From positions 124,001-188,000 of the forward strand of contig JAAEZG010000003.1 in the NCBI GenBank assembly GCA_018222985.1: a DNA stretch of 64,000 nucleotides, given 5' to 3'. Position 1 is the stretch's first letter; each line of letters begins with the position of its first letter. The position numbers and the translations under genes were made by a program. Shown piece by piece: positions 53,894-63,158 of this stretch. Source of the stretch: Gammaproteobacteria bacterium (GTDB lineage Bacteria > Pseudomonadota > Gammaproteobacteria > Enterobacterales > Alteromonadaceae). Under the pieces are notes generated by a model, which was not told where the DNA came from, did no database searches, and worked only from the letters and a program-made list of their open reading frames with translations.

Positions 53894-55324
53894 ATGTTAC
53901 GTCATAAAATACGCGCTACCCGTTTTAGATGGATGTTCATTGGGCTGTTGCTTTTGGCAGTGCAACCGAGCGTGAGCGCCAAACAAAGCACCTTAACCTT
54001 CCGCGCACCAGACCCCGGCCCCGTAGGCGACGCGGTTACCGAGATTCTAGAAGAAGCGTACCAACAGCTTGGCATTTCGCTGCAGTATGTTGATATGCCG
54101 CGTAACCGTAGCCTGGTTGAAGCCAACAACGGGCGTATATCGGGTGAACTGGGCCGCCTTCCCGATTTAGAAGCAAGCTACACCAACCTCAAGCGCGTAC
54201 CATTTGAGCTGTTTGCCTTTGAAACCGTGTTAGTTGCCGACCGGCGCGTTTGCGGCCTGTGCACACTAGACGATATCGAGAACGCCGCATTTGTTGGCGG
54301 TATGCAAACGGTATTGGCGGCGCTTGAAGAAGCCAACTTTAACAAGCCCACCGTACAAACCGTAGATATTAACCAGCTGCACCTGATGTTTAGCAACAAA
54401 CGTGTGCAAGCTGTGCTGCTAAATGACTTTGAAGCACGCCAGCTGGGCTATTACCAGCAACCGCACCTGATTGTGACGCCCATTCGGCAACAGCTTGGCT
54501 ACCATTATTTGCACCAGCAGCATGCCCACTTAATTGAGCCGTTGAATGACATTTTAGAGGCCATGCATGAGCGCGGGCGCGTCACCGAAATTTACCAAAA
54601 CCACGGCGTACGCTTTCAGCGCACCAACACTTTTGAAAAACCACCGTATTTTAGTCAGATATCTGCCACCGCTGGGCTTTGGCGCACCCTCACCCATGTT
54701 GACGGTAGCGGCCGCTATTGGCAGTTAGTGAAGCGTATTTTTGAGCCGGTAACTGACAGCCTTACGTTGAATACCAATAGTTATCAGCGCGCGGTGCTTG
54801 GCTTAAATGAACAACGTTTTGATTTTCTGGTGGGTGGTGTTAAAAACCAAGTGACCTTGCAGGGTGTTGAGTCGCTTACGCATTTTGACTACGACCGCGA
54901 CTTGTACGCGTTCACTATGGATCAAAACGCCATGGATGCGTTATTAAACGGTGAGCTAAAACAGCCGGTTTGCTATGTGGCTGGCTATGGTTACCACGCG
55001 CTGTTTAAAGAGGGTTTGATATTTTATCAAGCGGACAGCAGCCTTGACTGCTTTGCCATGTTGGATATGGGCCGCATGGGCGCTGTGGTAAATTATCGAG
55101 AGAATATGCCTGACTGGATAACCACCCCCTATGTGCAATACAAGCTACGCGACGCGGTGCCGGTGCACCTTATTTTTCACGACAACCCGCGTGGCCGCGA
55201 GCTGCGTGACTGGTTCGACTACCGCCTGCGCCAACTGGTGAAAAATGGCGAAATTAAAGAAATTTTCTCTGACACCATGTTAGAACGCTCGCACTTAATT
55301 AAAAACGTGCCGCCTAAGCCTTAG
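53894..55324 (+). CDS. periplasmic protein with two solute-binding-protein domains
   Basis: The 476-residue protein has a signal peptide (helix about 13-27, cleavage near VSAKQ). Two copies of a class-3 solute-binding fold follow: residues 32-240 ([47 protein letters not shown]) and about 260-460 with lower similarity. Single-domain relatives are often found as stand-alone proteins in Alteromonadales, near c-di-GMP proteins. No transporter genes adjoin it. Ligand unknown. Confidence 0.75.
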   Translation: MLRHKIRATRFRWMFIGLLLLAVQPSVSAKQSTLTFRAPDPGPVGDAVTEILEEAYQQLGISLQYVDMPRNRSLVEANNGRISGELGRLPDLEASYTNLKRVPFELFAFETVLVADRRVCGLCTLDDIENAAFVGGMQTVLAALEEANFNKPTVQTVDINQLHLMFSNKRVQAVLLNDFEARQLGYYQQPHLIVTPIRQQLGYHYLHQQHAHLIEPLNDILEAMHERGRVTEIYQNHGVRFQRTNTFEKPPYFSQISATAGLWRTLTHVDGSGRYWQLVKRIFEPVTDSLTLNTNSYQRAVLGLNEQRFDFLVGGVKNQVTLQGVESLTHFDYDRDLYAFTMDQNAMDALLNGELKQPVCYVAGYGYHALFKEGLIFYQADSSLDCFAMLDMGRMGAVVNYRENMPDWITTPYVQYKLRDAVPVHLIFHDNPRGRELRDWFDYRLRQLVKNGEIKEIFSDTMLERSHLIKNVPPKP

Positions 55325-55785
55325 TTGCCACCGGCAAAGTCGTGTTGCCGCCAAGCTTCATAACTAACCAGCGCCACGGTGTTCGATAAGTTCAATGACC
55401 GGTTATTGGGCATCATGGGTACGCGAAGACGCTCGCTGGGCTTAATTTGCTCCATTACGTCAGGCGCTAGGCCGCTAGTTTCTGAGCCAAACAACAACAC
55501 GTCGTCAGCGTTAAAGCTAGCTTCGGTATAGCCGCGAGTTCCTTTAGTGGTAATGGCATAAATAGTGCGCTGCCCCATGGCTTCTTTAAACGCTGCGAAG
55601 TTTGGGTAGCGCTCAACGCGGCTCAAGTCATGATAGTCGAGCCCAGCACGGCGCAGTTTCTTTTCTTCTAAGTCAAAACCTAACGGCTCAATTAAATGCA
55701 GGGTGCAGCCGTTGTTGGCGCACAACCTGATAATATTACCGGTATTAGCGGCCATAACGGGGTTAAACAAGGCAATATGAAACAT
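55321..55785 (-). CDS. trmL: tRNA (cytidine(34)-2'-O)-methyltransferase TrmL
   Basis: The 154-residue SPOUT methyltransferase has [37 protein letters not shown] and [23 protein letters not shown]; the last is the knotted SAM-binding block. It methylates the wobble base of leucine tRNAs. Start chosen at 55785 (MFHIAL), with AAGGAA upstream; an ATG 7 codons earlier has no such site. Its stop shares 4 bases with the stop of the solute-binding gene. Divergent from fieF. Confidence 0.96.
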   Translation of the reverse strand: MFHIALFNPVMAANTGNIIRLCANNGCTLHLIEPLGFDLEEKKLRRAGLDYHDLSRVERYPNFAAFKEAMGQRTIYAITTKGTRGYTEASFNADDVLLFGSETSGLAPDVMEQIKPSERLRVPMMPNNRSLNLSNTVALVSYEAWRQHDFAGGN

Positions 55786-55865
55786 TGCTTTAAATTCCTT
55801 AACCAATAAACTAGTGCTTGAACGTTAGGCGCTATTATCAACTATTCCGGCAGGCAACACCAACC

Positions 55866-56837
55866 ATGACGCAACCAAAACAACGTGATTATGCTTTTTG
55901 GGTAAAACTGGCGACTCGGGCCTCTGTGTCGGTAGCGTTTATTCTTATTGCGGTGAAAACGGCGGCCTGGTTGCTCACCGACTCGGCCAGTATGTTGGCG
56001 TCGTTAACAGACTCTATGCTGGACAGCTTGGCCAGCTTGTTTACCTTTTTTGCGGTGCGTTACGCCATTCAACCTGCCGACAACGAGCACCGGTTTGGGC
56101 ATGGCAAGGCCGAGGCCATGGCCGCCATGGTGCAATCGGCGTTAATAACCGGTTCTGCTTTACTGTTAGCCGTGCATAGTGTGCAGCAATGGATTCAGGG
56201 CACACCGGTGCAGCAAGCTGAAATTGGTGTGTATGTGTCTCTGTTTGCAATTGCCTTAACGCTGGCACTGGTGGTGCTGCAGCGTATTGCGGTGAAAAAA
56301 ACGGGGTCGCAGGCCATTGCGGCCGACGCGCTGCATTTTTCGTCCGACTTATTGCTCAATAGCGCGGTTATTGTCGCCCTTATTTTGAGTGCTTATGGCT
56401 GGTTATGGGCCGACAGTGTGTTTGCCATTCTCATTGCGGTGTTCTTGGCGCAAGGTGCTATTCGCATTGGCTGGGAAGCGTTTCAGTCGCTGATGGACCG
56501 TGAGTTGCCCGACGCTGAAAAACAGCAAATAGTGGACACCATAAAAGCCGTGTCTGGTGTGCGTGGCTTACACGGTTTAAAAACCCGTTCGGCTGGGCCT
56601 ATGCGTTTTGTGCAATGCCATATTGAGCTAGATGACTTTCTGAATTTACGCCAAGCCCATGACATTGCTGATATAGCTGAAAAGCGGGTTGAAGCCTTGT
56701 TTGACCAAACCGAAGTCATTATCCATATGGACCCCCTTTCGGTGGTGCCCGATGAAATACACCTAGAAGTTACTCAGGCTGAAACCAGTGTAATAGAGCC
56801 TCAAGCGCCGGCTGACGATAAGGGTCCGACTCAATAA
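55866..56837 (+). CDS. fieF: cation diffusion facilitator FieF
   Basis: The 323-residue inner-membrane antiporter exports divalent metals such as Fe2+ and Zn2+. Six membrane helices in the first 200 residues, the metal sites LLTDSASMLASLTDSMLDSLAS (D-xxx-D in TM2), EHRFGHGKAEAMAAM and the TM5 HFSSDLLLN, and the C-terminal cytoplasmic domain with H-D metal residues (VIIHMDPLSVVP). I chose the ATG at 55866 (MTQPKQRDYAFW). The 3' end overlaps the convergent lysophospholipase-like gene by 68 bases. Confidence 0.94.
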   Translation: MTQPKQRDYAFWVKLATRASVSVAFILIAVKTAAWLLTDSASMLASLTDSMLDSLASLFTFFAVRYAIQPADNEHRFGHGKAEAMAAMVQSALITGSALLLAVHSVQQWIQGTPVQQAEIGVYVSLFAIALTLALVVLQRIAVKKTGSQAIAADALHFSSDLLLNSAVIVALILSAYGWLWADSVFAILIAVFLAQGAIRIGWEAFQSLMDRELPDAEKQQIVDTIKAVSGVRGLHGLKTRSAGPMRFVQCHIELDDFLNLRQAHDIADIAEKRVEALFDQTEVIIHMDPLSVVPDEIHLEVTQAETSVIEPQAPADDKGPTQ

Positions 56838-57744
56838 ATAGTTCGTGGCGCGCCCCGTCTATTTGCTGAATGTGGCTGTGTGAGTTTCCGAGCTTTTGGA
56901 AAAACGCAAGTTGACCTTGGTTGTCGACCACTGCGTCGGCCCCTGACTGCAAAATTAATACTGGCACTTCTATTCTATCGGCCTGCTGATGTGCAGCGTG
57001 TATGGCTGAAAACGCCTGCGCTAGCCAGTTAAACGTGGGCCCGCCAAGCTGAATATCTGGGTTAGTTTCATAGGCGTCGCGAAACATCTGATAACGCGCT
57101 TCACTGTGGGTTAGCTCGTTCTCGTCAAATGGCACGTAGCGGTAGTCTTCCATACCAAGGAAATACCAAGGCTTGCGCGGGCTGAACACACGATTTAGCA
57201 AAGCACCGCCGACGGCAATGCTGCGCGCTAGCCATTTTGGCGTGTTGCCTGTTTGAATGCCAAGCATGGGCGATGACAACAAGGCTTTCTGAATGTTGTG
57301 TGGGTGCTGTGCGAGGTACAGCGCAGCAATGGCGCCGCCCATGGAGTGAGCAAACAGATACTGCGGAAGCCCTGCGACATATTGTGTCGCATGTTGTACG
57401 ACGGCTTCAAGGTCGTCAACAAAGTCTTGAAACTGGTCAATATGGCCATGATGCGGATTATTGCTCAAACGGTCTGAAAACCCTTGACCCCGATGATCAA
57501 CCACCACCACGGCGTAATTTTCTTGGGCCAGTTGCCACACTAACTCTTGGTATTTTAGTGCGGCTTCAATGCGGCCCGGGCAGATAAATACCACGGCTTT
57601 TGGCTGTTTGGGTTGGTGCAAATACCAATGCAGTAGCACGCCGTCGGGGCGTCGTAAGTGATGAATGGTAACTTGCTGTTGCCAAAACGGCTGTACTTGG
57701 CGAGTAAAAAACGTGATCCATTGCGGATGATCGTCGGCGTACAT
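56770..57744 (-). CDS. lysophospholipase-like alpha/beta hydrolase (PldB type)
   Basis: The 324-residue protein has the monoglyceride-lipase or PldB layout: VVDHRGQGFSDR, nucleophile AHSMGGAIAAL (about residue 147), LLSSPMLGI and the catalytic acid and histidine in LQSGADAVVDN and DGARHELFIESD. No signal peptide. It follows the sensor kinase gene directly on the same strand (stop to start at 57745/57744), so it belongs to the cpxRA operon by position, which suggests an envelope-stress-related role. Substrate preference unknown. Confidence 0.88.
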   Translation of the reverse strand: MYADDHPQWITFFTRQVQPFWQQQVTIHHLRRPDGVLLHWYLHQPKQPKAVVFICPGRIEAALKYQELVWQLAQENYAVVVVDHRGQGFSDRLSNNPHHGHIDQFQDFVDDLEAVVQHATQYVAGLPQYLFAHSMGGAIAALYLAQHPHNIQKALLSSPMLGIQTGNTPKWLARSIAVGGALLNRVFSPRKPWYFLGMEDYRYVPFDENELTHSEARYQMFRDAYETNPDIQLGGPTFNWLAQAFSAIHAAHQQADRIEVPVLILQSGADAVVDNQGQLAFFQKLGNSHSHIQQIDGARHELFIESDPYRQPALEALLHWFQPE

Positions 57745-59121
57745 CTACGCGGGCTCCTGCTGCTCCTGCTCGGTTTCTTGAAGGTGCTGGATGGGTAGAT
57801 TAATCGACACCTCAAGACCACCATCGGGGTGGTTGCGGGCCGTTACTGAGCCACCTAACACATTCGCTGCCCTTAAGCTTAAAGCCATACCTAAACCAAC
57901 GCCAGCTTTATGATTGCGCGAGGGGTCGCCACGATAAAAAGGTTCAAATAATTGCTCCAGCTGCGCTTCGGGTACGCCGTCACCGTGGTCGCGCACCAAA
58001 ATGGTGCAGTTGTCGTTGTCGTGTCGCACGCAGCTTAGCTCAATAATGCCGTCGGTGTACTGCAGGGCATTGCGCACTAAGTTTTCGATAACCAAACGCA
58101 GCAGCTCGTCGTCGGTTGCGGTAACTGGCCAGTCGCCCTTTAACACCAACACCCGTTTGCCTTGTTGCTCGTCTACGTAGGTCAGGTCGGCCGCTAGCGT
58201 TTGCGCCAGCTCGTATGTATTCACCGGTTCTGGGTGCAGCTTCACGAGGCCGTTTTCAAGCCGCGACAACGACAAGATGCGTTCAATAATAGTGCCTAAA
58301 CGGTCAACATCGCGGCTCATTTGCACTAGGTGCGGGTTGGCATCAGCGTCGTCTTGGCTAAGCATCAATGCCACTTGCATGCGTGCCAGCGGTGAGCGCA
58401 ATTCATGAGACACGTCGCTTAATAATCGGCGTTGGGCGTCACGCGATACTTTTAAGTCATGGGCTGCGGTTTCGAGGGCCCGTGCCAACTCACCGAGTTC
58501 ATCGTTACGCTTGGGCAAACGTTTCAAATGCAGTTTGTCGGCGCCAGCGGCAATTTCACGGGTGGCACCAATGAGTTTTTTCAATGGCCGCACTAGCCAA
58601 AAACCAAGCAGTACCGCAATAAGCAGCGAGCCAAACAACAGCACCAATGTTTGGGCGTCTTCGGCTTGTTTGGCGGACACTTGCTGCTGCTCACGTTCGC
58701 TGTCGGTTAGCGGGCGAATGAGCAAAATGCGTTGCGTTTCAAAACCAAATGGGCCAAGCAACATACCGTTCGGAAGCCGCAGCTGCTGGGGTTCTTGTGC
58801 GTCTAATAAGCTTAACAGTTCACGCCGGTGGGTGTTGGCCAAGTTTGGCTCTAACTGCAGCCGGGTGGGCCCTTCTTCTGGGGTTACCGCGGCGGCCACC
58901 CGGTAGTTGCCGGCTAGAATACGCCCAGGCGTTAACGAGCTAAAAATAGAGGGGTCGCTGAGTATGGGCGACAGGCTATTGGAAATTTCTGCCGATAATG
59001 GCTCGGGCGTTTCAGGTTGTGAGTACCATATTGCTAACAAGAAACCGCTGCTGGCCACTGCAAATAACAGTGCCCAGAACAGCAGTAGTAACCTAAGGGT
59101 TAGCGAATGGTACCAACGCAT
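57745..59121 (-). CDS. cpxA: CpxA-like sensor histidine kinase
   Basis: The 458-residue kinase has TM1 (about 7-29), a periplasmic domain (30-155), TM2 (about 157-176), HAMP, the HisKA domain with DVSHELRSPLARMQVAL (His at about 245) and the ATPase with N box IENLVRNALQYT, G1 DHGDGVP and G2 GVGLGMAL. It follows cpxR by 12 bases. The short periplasmic domain and operon order fit CpxA, but the gene could be a CpxA-like kinase with another stimulus. It would sense envelope stress. Confidence 0.88.
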   Translation of the reverse strand: MRWYHSLTLRLLLLFWALLFAVASSGFLLAIWYSQPETPEPLSAEISNSLSPILSDPSIFSSLTPGRILAGNYRVAAAVTPEEGPTRLQLEPNLANTHRRELLSLLDAQEPQQLRLPNGMLLGPFGFETQRILLIRPLTDSEREQQQVSAKQAEDAQTLVLLFGSLLIAVLLGFWLVRPLKKLIGATREIAAGADKLHLKRLPKRNDELGELARALETAAHDLKVSRDAQRRLLSDVSHELRSPLARMQVALMLSQDDADANPHLVQMSRDVDRLGTIIERILSLSRLENGLVKLHPEPVNTYELAQTLAADLTYVDEQQGKRVLVLKGDWPVTATDDELLRLVIENLVRNALQYTDGIIELSCVRHDNDNCTILVRDHGDGVPEAQLEQLFEPFYRGDPSRNHKAGVGLGMALSLRAANVLGGSVTARNHPDGGLEVSINLPIQHLQETEQEQQEPA

Positions 59122-59133
59122 ACGCTCAGCGCC

Positions 59134-59811
59134 TTAGGCAAGCTGAAGTAAACGATAACCTCGACCACGAACGGTTTGAATACGTTCAGGGTTATGTTCA
59201 ATTTTCTTACGGATATTACTAATGTGTACATCTAGGCTGCGATCGAACGGCGCTAATTGGCGACCTAGTGCGGCAACCGATAGCTGGTCTTTGCTGACCA
59301 CTTGGCCTTTGCCTTGCACTAAGGCACGCAAGATGTCGAATTCTGTTGGAGTGAGTTCTAATGTTTGTTCGTCGCAACGTACTTCGTTTTGCAGTGGGTT
59401 GACATGAAAGCCTGCAAATTCCAGTGGCTCTGGGCGCACCGAAGTATTTGGCGTGCGGCGCAATAGAGCCTTCACACGGGCCACAAGTTCGCGCGGGTTA
59501 AACGGTTTCGGTAGGTAGTCATCGGCGCCAAGCTCTAAACCTTGTACGCGATCATCGTCGTCGCCACGCGCAGTTAACATCAGCACCGGTGTACTGCGCA
59601 ATTGCTGGCGCAAGCGTTGCAATAACTGAAAGCCGTCGATACCAGGTAGCATAACGTCAAGCAAAATAAGATCATAAGAACCGCTCAGCGCGCGCTGTAG
59701 GCCCGTTTCACCGTCTGGGGCTAGGGTTAATTGGTAGCCCTCTTTGGTGAGAATTTGCTCTAACATACTGCTTAATTCTGCATCATCATCTACAAGTAGA
59801 AGCTTTGTCAT
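59134..59811 (-). CDS. cpxR: CpxR-like response regulator (OmpR family)
   Basis: The 225-residue regulator has a receiver domain (LLVDDDAELSSML, LLDVMLPGIDG with phospho-acceptor Asp51, MLTARGDDDDRVQGLELGADDYLPKPF) and an OmpR winged helix (FDILRALVQGKGQVVSKDQLSVAALG, DVHISNIRKKI). The MLTARGDDxDRV.GLELGADDYLPKPFNPRELVAR pattern is that of CpxR. I start at 59811 (MTKLLLVDDD) because AGGAC lies 6 bases upstream. It leads the operon cpxR-cpxA-hydrolase. An array of GTAAW repeats upstream suggests self-regulation. Confidence 0.9.
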   Translation of the reverse strand: MTKLLLVDDDAELSSMLEQILTKEGYQLTLAPDGETGLQRALSGSYDLILLDVMLPGIDGFQLLQRLRQQLRSTPVLMLTARGDDDDRVQGLELGADDYLPKPFNPRELVARVKALLRRTPNTSVRPEPLEFAGFHVNPLQNEVRCDEQTLELTPTEFDILRALVQGKGQVVSKDQLSVAALGRQLAPFDRSLDVHISNIRKKIEHNPERIQTVRGRGYRLLQLA

Positions 59812-59917
59812 GTTGTTGTCCTGCGTTTTGTGGAACAGCGATGAATTCATTTTCCTAATTCATGTTATTAGGTAATCTTCTTAATTATGTAAAGATTCGA
59901 GGCCGTAATGAACCCCG

Positions 59918-59971
59918 TTTACTGAACTTTTACCTCAAGTATTACCTCAAATATTACCTAAAGTATTACCT
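59918..59971 (-). promoter_or_regulatory. array of 12-bp phased GTAAW repeats upstream of cpxR
   Basis: On the minus strand the unit AGGTAATACTTK (with small changes) is repeated four times at 12-base steps, ending in GTAAA-N6-GTAAA (59918-59933). The last pair fits the CpxR box GTAAA-N5-GTAAA with one base more in the spacer. It lies 107-160 bases before the cpxR start and just after the ntrC stop. Confidence 0.6.
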
Positions 59972-59973
59972 GC

Positions 59974-61464
59974 CTACTTTTCGCTGTACTTGTTGTTGCT
60001 ATTGTTCTGGTTGCCACGAAACTCGGTAAGTTTGCGGGCTAACGTATTGCGCCCCCAACCGAGTAACTCTGCAGCATTTTGCTTATGACCGTCGGTGTGT
60101 GCCAACGCTGTCTCAAGCGCAAGTTGCTCAATGCTTGGCAAAAGGTCATCTAAGATGTGGGTATGCCCTGCTTCGCAACGTTGTTTTAGTTCGTTACTTA
60201 ACAGTGTATACCATTGGGCGGAATTTTCCTGTGCTAAATTTCGGTAATTTGGGGATAAATCTTTCGGTAAATCAGCAACATCGATAACTTGACCCGGAGC
60301 CATGACAGTTAGCCAACGGCAGGTATTTTCAAGTTGCCGTACATTACCGGGCCATGCCGCATCCACTAATCGCTGCTCTGCCGCAGGGGTTAACCGCTTG
60401 GGTCCCCCCCCAAGTTCGGTCGCTGCCGTCTGTAAAAAATGCTGCGCCAGTTGCGGTATATCTTCACGGCGTTCGGCTAAACTTGGTAGCTGCAAGCGAA
60501 TAACATTTAAGCGGTGAAATAAGTCTTCACGAAAGTCGCCTTGTTTAACGCGGTTCTCAAGATTTTGGTGAGTGGCAGCGATAATACGTACATCCACGGT
60601 AACCGGCTGATAGCTACCTACAGGGTAGAACTGCCCTTCGGCCAGTACCCTCAGTAAGCGTGTTTGCACGGCCAGTGGCATATCGCCAATTTCGTCTAGA
60701 AATAGAGTGCCACCGTGGGCTTGTTCAAAACGGCCTTGGCGTTTTTGGGTGGCGCCGGTAAAGGCGCCTTTTTCATGGCCGAACAACTCAGACTCGACAA
60801 GATCAGCAGGAATGGCCGCCATGTTCAACGCAATAAATGGTTTATCGGCACGTGGGCTATGTTGGTGCAGCGCGCGCGCCACTAACTCTTTACCGCTACC
60901 CGAGGCGCCAGTAATCAATACCGTAACACTAGAGTGCGATAACCTGCCAATGGCTCGGAACACGTCCTGCATAGCCGGTGCGTTGCCAATAATTTCGCGC
61001 ACATTGGTTGCTGAGTTGGTTGCTGAGTTGGTTGCTGAGTCGCTCGCTTCGTTGCTAGCCGTGTGCGTGTCGCGGGCAAGTGCTCGGCTGACCGTATGCA
61101 CCACTTCGTCAATATCAAATGGCTTGGCTAAGTACTCAAAGGCCCCGCCTTGAAACGCGTTGACCGCCGAGTCGAGATCAGAATGCGCCGTCATCACTAT
61201 CACGGCAATATGCGGGAATTCTTTGTTGAGCTTGCGTAGCACCGCCAAACCGTCTTCGCCAGGCATGCGAATGTCTGTCATGAGCACTTTGGGTTGCTGC
61301 TTGCTTAGCTCGGCATACAAGGTTTGTGCATCGGCAAAGCTGCGGCTATTTAAATTAGCGCGCGCGAGTGCACGCTCAAGTACCCAACGAATCGAGCTGT
61401 CGTCGTCTAATACCCAGATATCGCGAGCCTGGTGTCCGCGCTCAATGATGTCCTTGTCGTTCAT
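59974..61464 (-). CDS. glnG: nitrogen regulator NtrC (GlnG)
   Basis: Sigma-54 activator of 496 residues: receiver (IWVLDDDSSIRWVLERAL, VLMTDIRMPGEDGL with the phospho-acceptor Asp), AAA+ domain with Walker A GASGSGKELVARALH, GAFTGA sigma-54 contact loop and FLDEIGDMP, and a Fis-type HTH at the end (ALAHTDGHKQNAAELLGWGRNTLARKL). Longer than the usual about 470 residues because of a SATN repeat linker after the receiver. I start at 61464 (MNDKDII) with GGAG 8 bases upstream. It shares 4 bases with ntrB. It contains an 8-C run on the plus strand at 60404-60411. Confidence 0.95.
   Translation of the reverse strand: MNDKDIIERGHQARDIWVLDDDSSIRWVLERALARANLNSRSFADAQTLYAELSKQQPKVLMTDIRMPGEDGLAVLRKLNKEFPHIAVIVMTAHSDLDSAVNAFQGGAFEYLAKPFDIDEVVHTVSRALARDTHTASNEASDSATNSATNSATNVREIIGNAPAMQDVFRAIGRLSHSSVTVLITGASGSGKELVARALHQHSPRADKPFIALNMAAIPADLVESELFGHEKGAFTGATQKRQGRFEQAHGGTLFLDEIGDMPLAVQTRLLRVLAEGQFYPVGSYQPVTVDVRIIAATHQNLENRVKQGDFREDLFHRLNVIRLQLPSLAERREDIPQLAQHFLQTAATELGGGPKRLTPAAEQRLVDAAWPGNVRQLENTCRWLTVMAPGQVIDVADLPKDLSPNYRNLAQENSAQWYTLLSNELKQRCEAGHTHILDDLLPSIEQLALETALAHTDGHKQNAAELLGWGRNTLARKLTEFRGNQNNSNNKYSEK
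61004..61039 (-). repeat. 12-bp minisatellite inside ntrC
   Basis: TTGGTTGCTGAG is present three times in tandem without mismatch, coding SATN repeats in the linker between receiver and AAA+ domain. Copy-number changes would lengthen or shorten the linker by 4 residues without changing frame. Confidence 0.9.
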
Positions 61465-62576
61465 GACAAACTCCGTTCGGTAACTTGGCCTGGGGTGTGA
61501 CATATGGTGTCGCTATACGGCAAGTAAACATTAAATTCCGTGTGGCCTGGCTCGGAGCGCACTTCAATTTTGCCACCATGTTGGTGCACTAAATTCTGCG
61601 CAATGGAAAGGCCTAAACCGCTGCCACCAGCGCGCCCACTTACCATGGGGTAGAACAAGGTGTCGCGCAAATTGTCGGGAATACCGGGGCCGTTATCTTG
61701 CACTGTGACGATGGCGCAGTGGCGATAACGCTTGCCATGAATGGTTTGCTGCAGCGCAATGCGCGTGCGCACTGTTATTTGTGGTTGCTGGGTATGGCTT
61801 TCTAACAAGGCGTCGCAAGCGTTCATGACTAAATTAAGCAGTACCTGCTCCATTTGTTCAGCGGCCATGTTTAGCTCAGGCAGGCTGGGGTCATAGTCGC
61901 GCAACCAATCAATGCTGGGCCCAACCCCAAGGCGGGCCACGTCAATCACATGCTCTAGCAAGGCGTGAATGTTACCTAACTGGCGCTTCGGTAGTTCGTG
62001 CGAGCCTAACAAGCGGTCAACTAACAGGCTCAGCCGGTCGGCTTGGCGAATAATTAAGTCGGTGTATTCTTTTAAAGACGGGTCTGGCAGTTTTAAGGAC
62101 GGGTCTGCCAATTCAGATGCCAGTAGCTGCGCTGCACCGCGCAAACCACCCAAAGGGTTTTTTATTTCATGTGCTAAACCACGCACCATACTTTGCGCCG
62201 CATGCAGCTGCTGTTGCTGGTTGTTCTCTTGGTTAATGCGACGAATTTGGTCAATTTGCCGTAGCTCTAGCAAAATACTCAGGCTGCCGTCAGCTTGGCG
62301 TAGCGGCTGCGCAATAAACTCAATGGTAATGCGTTGGCCGTCGTGCAAAATTAAGGTGACGTCGCTGTCAGACACTGACTGTTCGTCGTGCAGCGCATGC
62401 TGAATAACCAGTGGGTCAAGGCTGCTGAAATGAAATAAGCTGAAAAATGGCTGTAACTGAAAACGCCGCAGACTGCCATCCAAAATGGCCTCTGCGGCGG
62501 CGTTCATAGACCGAATACGAAGCTGATCGTCTAACAGCACGACGGCTGTTAGTAATTGATCAAGATTGGGTTGCAT
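61461..62576 (-). CDS. glnL: nitrogen sensor kinase NtrB (GlnL)
   Basis: The 371-residue kinase has a PAS domain (about 1-110), a HisKA domain with MVRGLAHEIKNPLGGLRGAAQLL (phospho-His near 140) and an ATPase with LNLVMNACDAL, DNGPGIP and GGSGLGLSIAQNLVHQHGG. The pattern is that of NtrB, which phosphorylates NtrC when PII signals nitrogen shortage. I start at 62576 (MQPNLDQLL), because an upstream in-frame ATG at 62690 would lie within the DUF4124 gene and add unlike residues. Overlaps that gene by 17 bases and ntrC by 4. Contains a 21-bp duplication (DPSLKLP). Confidence 0.93.
   Translation of the reverse strand: MQPNLDQLLTAVVLLDDQLRIRSMNAAAEAILDGSLRRFQLQPFFSLFHFSSLDPLVIQHALHDEQSVSDSDVTLILHDGQRITIEFIAQPLRQADGSLSILLELRQIDQIRRINQENNQQQQLHAAQSMVRGLAHEIKNPLGGLRGAAQLLASELADPSLKLPDPSLKEYTDLIIRQADRLSLLVDRLLGSHELPKRQLGNIHALLEHVIDVARLGVGPSIDWLRDYDPSLPELNMAAEQMEQVLLNLVMNACDALLESHTQQPQITVRTRIALQQTIHGKRYRHCAIVTVQDNGPGIPDNLRDTLFYPMVSGRAGGSGLGLSIAQNLVHQHGGKIEVRSEPGHTEFNVYLPYSDTICHTPGQVTERSLS
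62071..62112 (-). repeat. 21-bp tandem duplication inside ntrB
   Basis: TTTAAAGACGGGTCTGGCAG and TTTAAGGACGGGTCTGCCAA are adjacent, 21 bases each with two or three differences. They code the repeated DPSLK in the loop after the dimerisation helix. In frame, so NtrB stays intact. Confidence 0.8.
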
Positions 62577-63135
62577 TTGGCTGCAACACACTAGCGCGCA
62601 GCACAAATACCGCCACAGTATCTGAGCGCGCCACTTGCTGATTATTGGCGTCGACAATGCGCACAAACAGGCGCCGTTCGCCGCGGTCAATTTCAGCTAA
62701 GGTAACTTGCTGGCTGTTGAAACCACGCCATGCAGTCACACCATCAACCACCAACTCATAGTTGTAGCCTTCGGGTAGCTTCGATGGCTGCGACTGCCAG
62801 CTAACTTGCAGCTGGCCGTCGTTAGCACGAATAGCTTGGTTGTGTTCAGGCGCGGTAATGCTCACCCCCAACTCAACCGCTTCGGCGCTAGCCTCGGCGA
62901 CTGGCGTTTCGGCTTGCTCAGGCACATTGGTTGCAGGGCCTGTTGGCTTGGCAAATTCAGTCACCGGCGCCGGCTCAACATCTACCTGCTCAGCGCCACG
63001 AATGGGTTTATCTGAGTAAGTTACCGAGCCGTCTGCATTGCGCTTTTTATAAACCTGCGCCTTGCTTGGGTCAACGTGCAAGCCGACGCCCACAAGGAAC
63101 GTCAGCAGCACAGCAAGAATAACTAATGGTTTCAT
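62560..63135 (-). CDS. exported DUF4124 domain protein
   Basis: The 191-residue protein has a signal peptide or anchor (residues 3-25) followed directly by DUF4124: QVYKKRNADGSVTYSDKPIRGAEQVDV. A low-complexity Pro/Ala/Glu linker (about 60-95) and an Ig-like C-terminal part (SWQSQPSKLPEGYNYELVVDG...RRLFVRIVD) follow. Genes of this kind lie between glnA and ntrB in Shewanella, Pseudoalteromonas and Idiomarina relatives, from general knowledge of the order. Function unknown; it may be periplasmic. Confidence 0.85.
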   Translation of the reverse strand: MKPLVILAVLLTFLVGVGLHVDPSKAQVYKKRNADGSVTYSDKPIRGAEQVDVEPAPVTEFAKPTGPATNVPEQAETPVAEASAEAVELGVSITAPEHNQAIRANDGQLQVSWQSQPSKLPEGYNYELVVDGVTAWRGFNSQQVTLAEIDRGERRLFVRIVDANNQQVARSDTVAVFVLRASVLQPNATQS

Positions 63136-63158
63136 CTTCGTTCACTTTACCCGCGCTA

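Noticed and set aside
59918-59971. CRISPR array upstream of cpxR
   Set aside because: Units are 12 bases with no spacers and no cas genes; a protein-binding array fits better.
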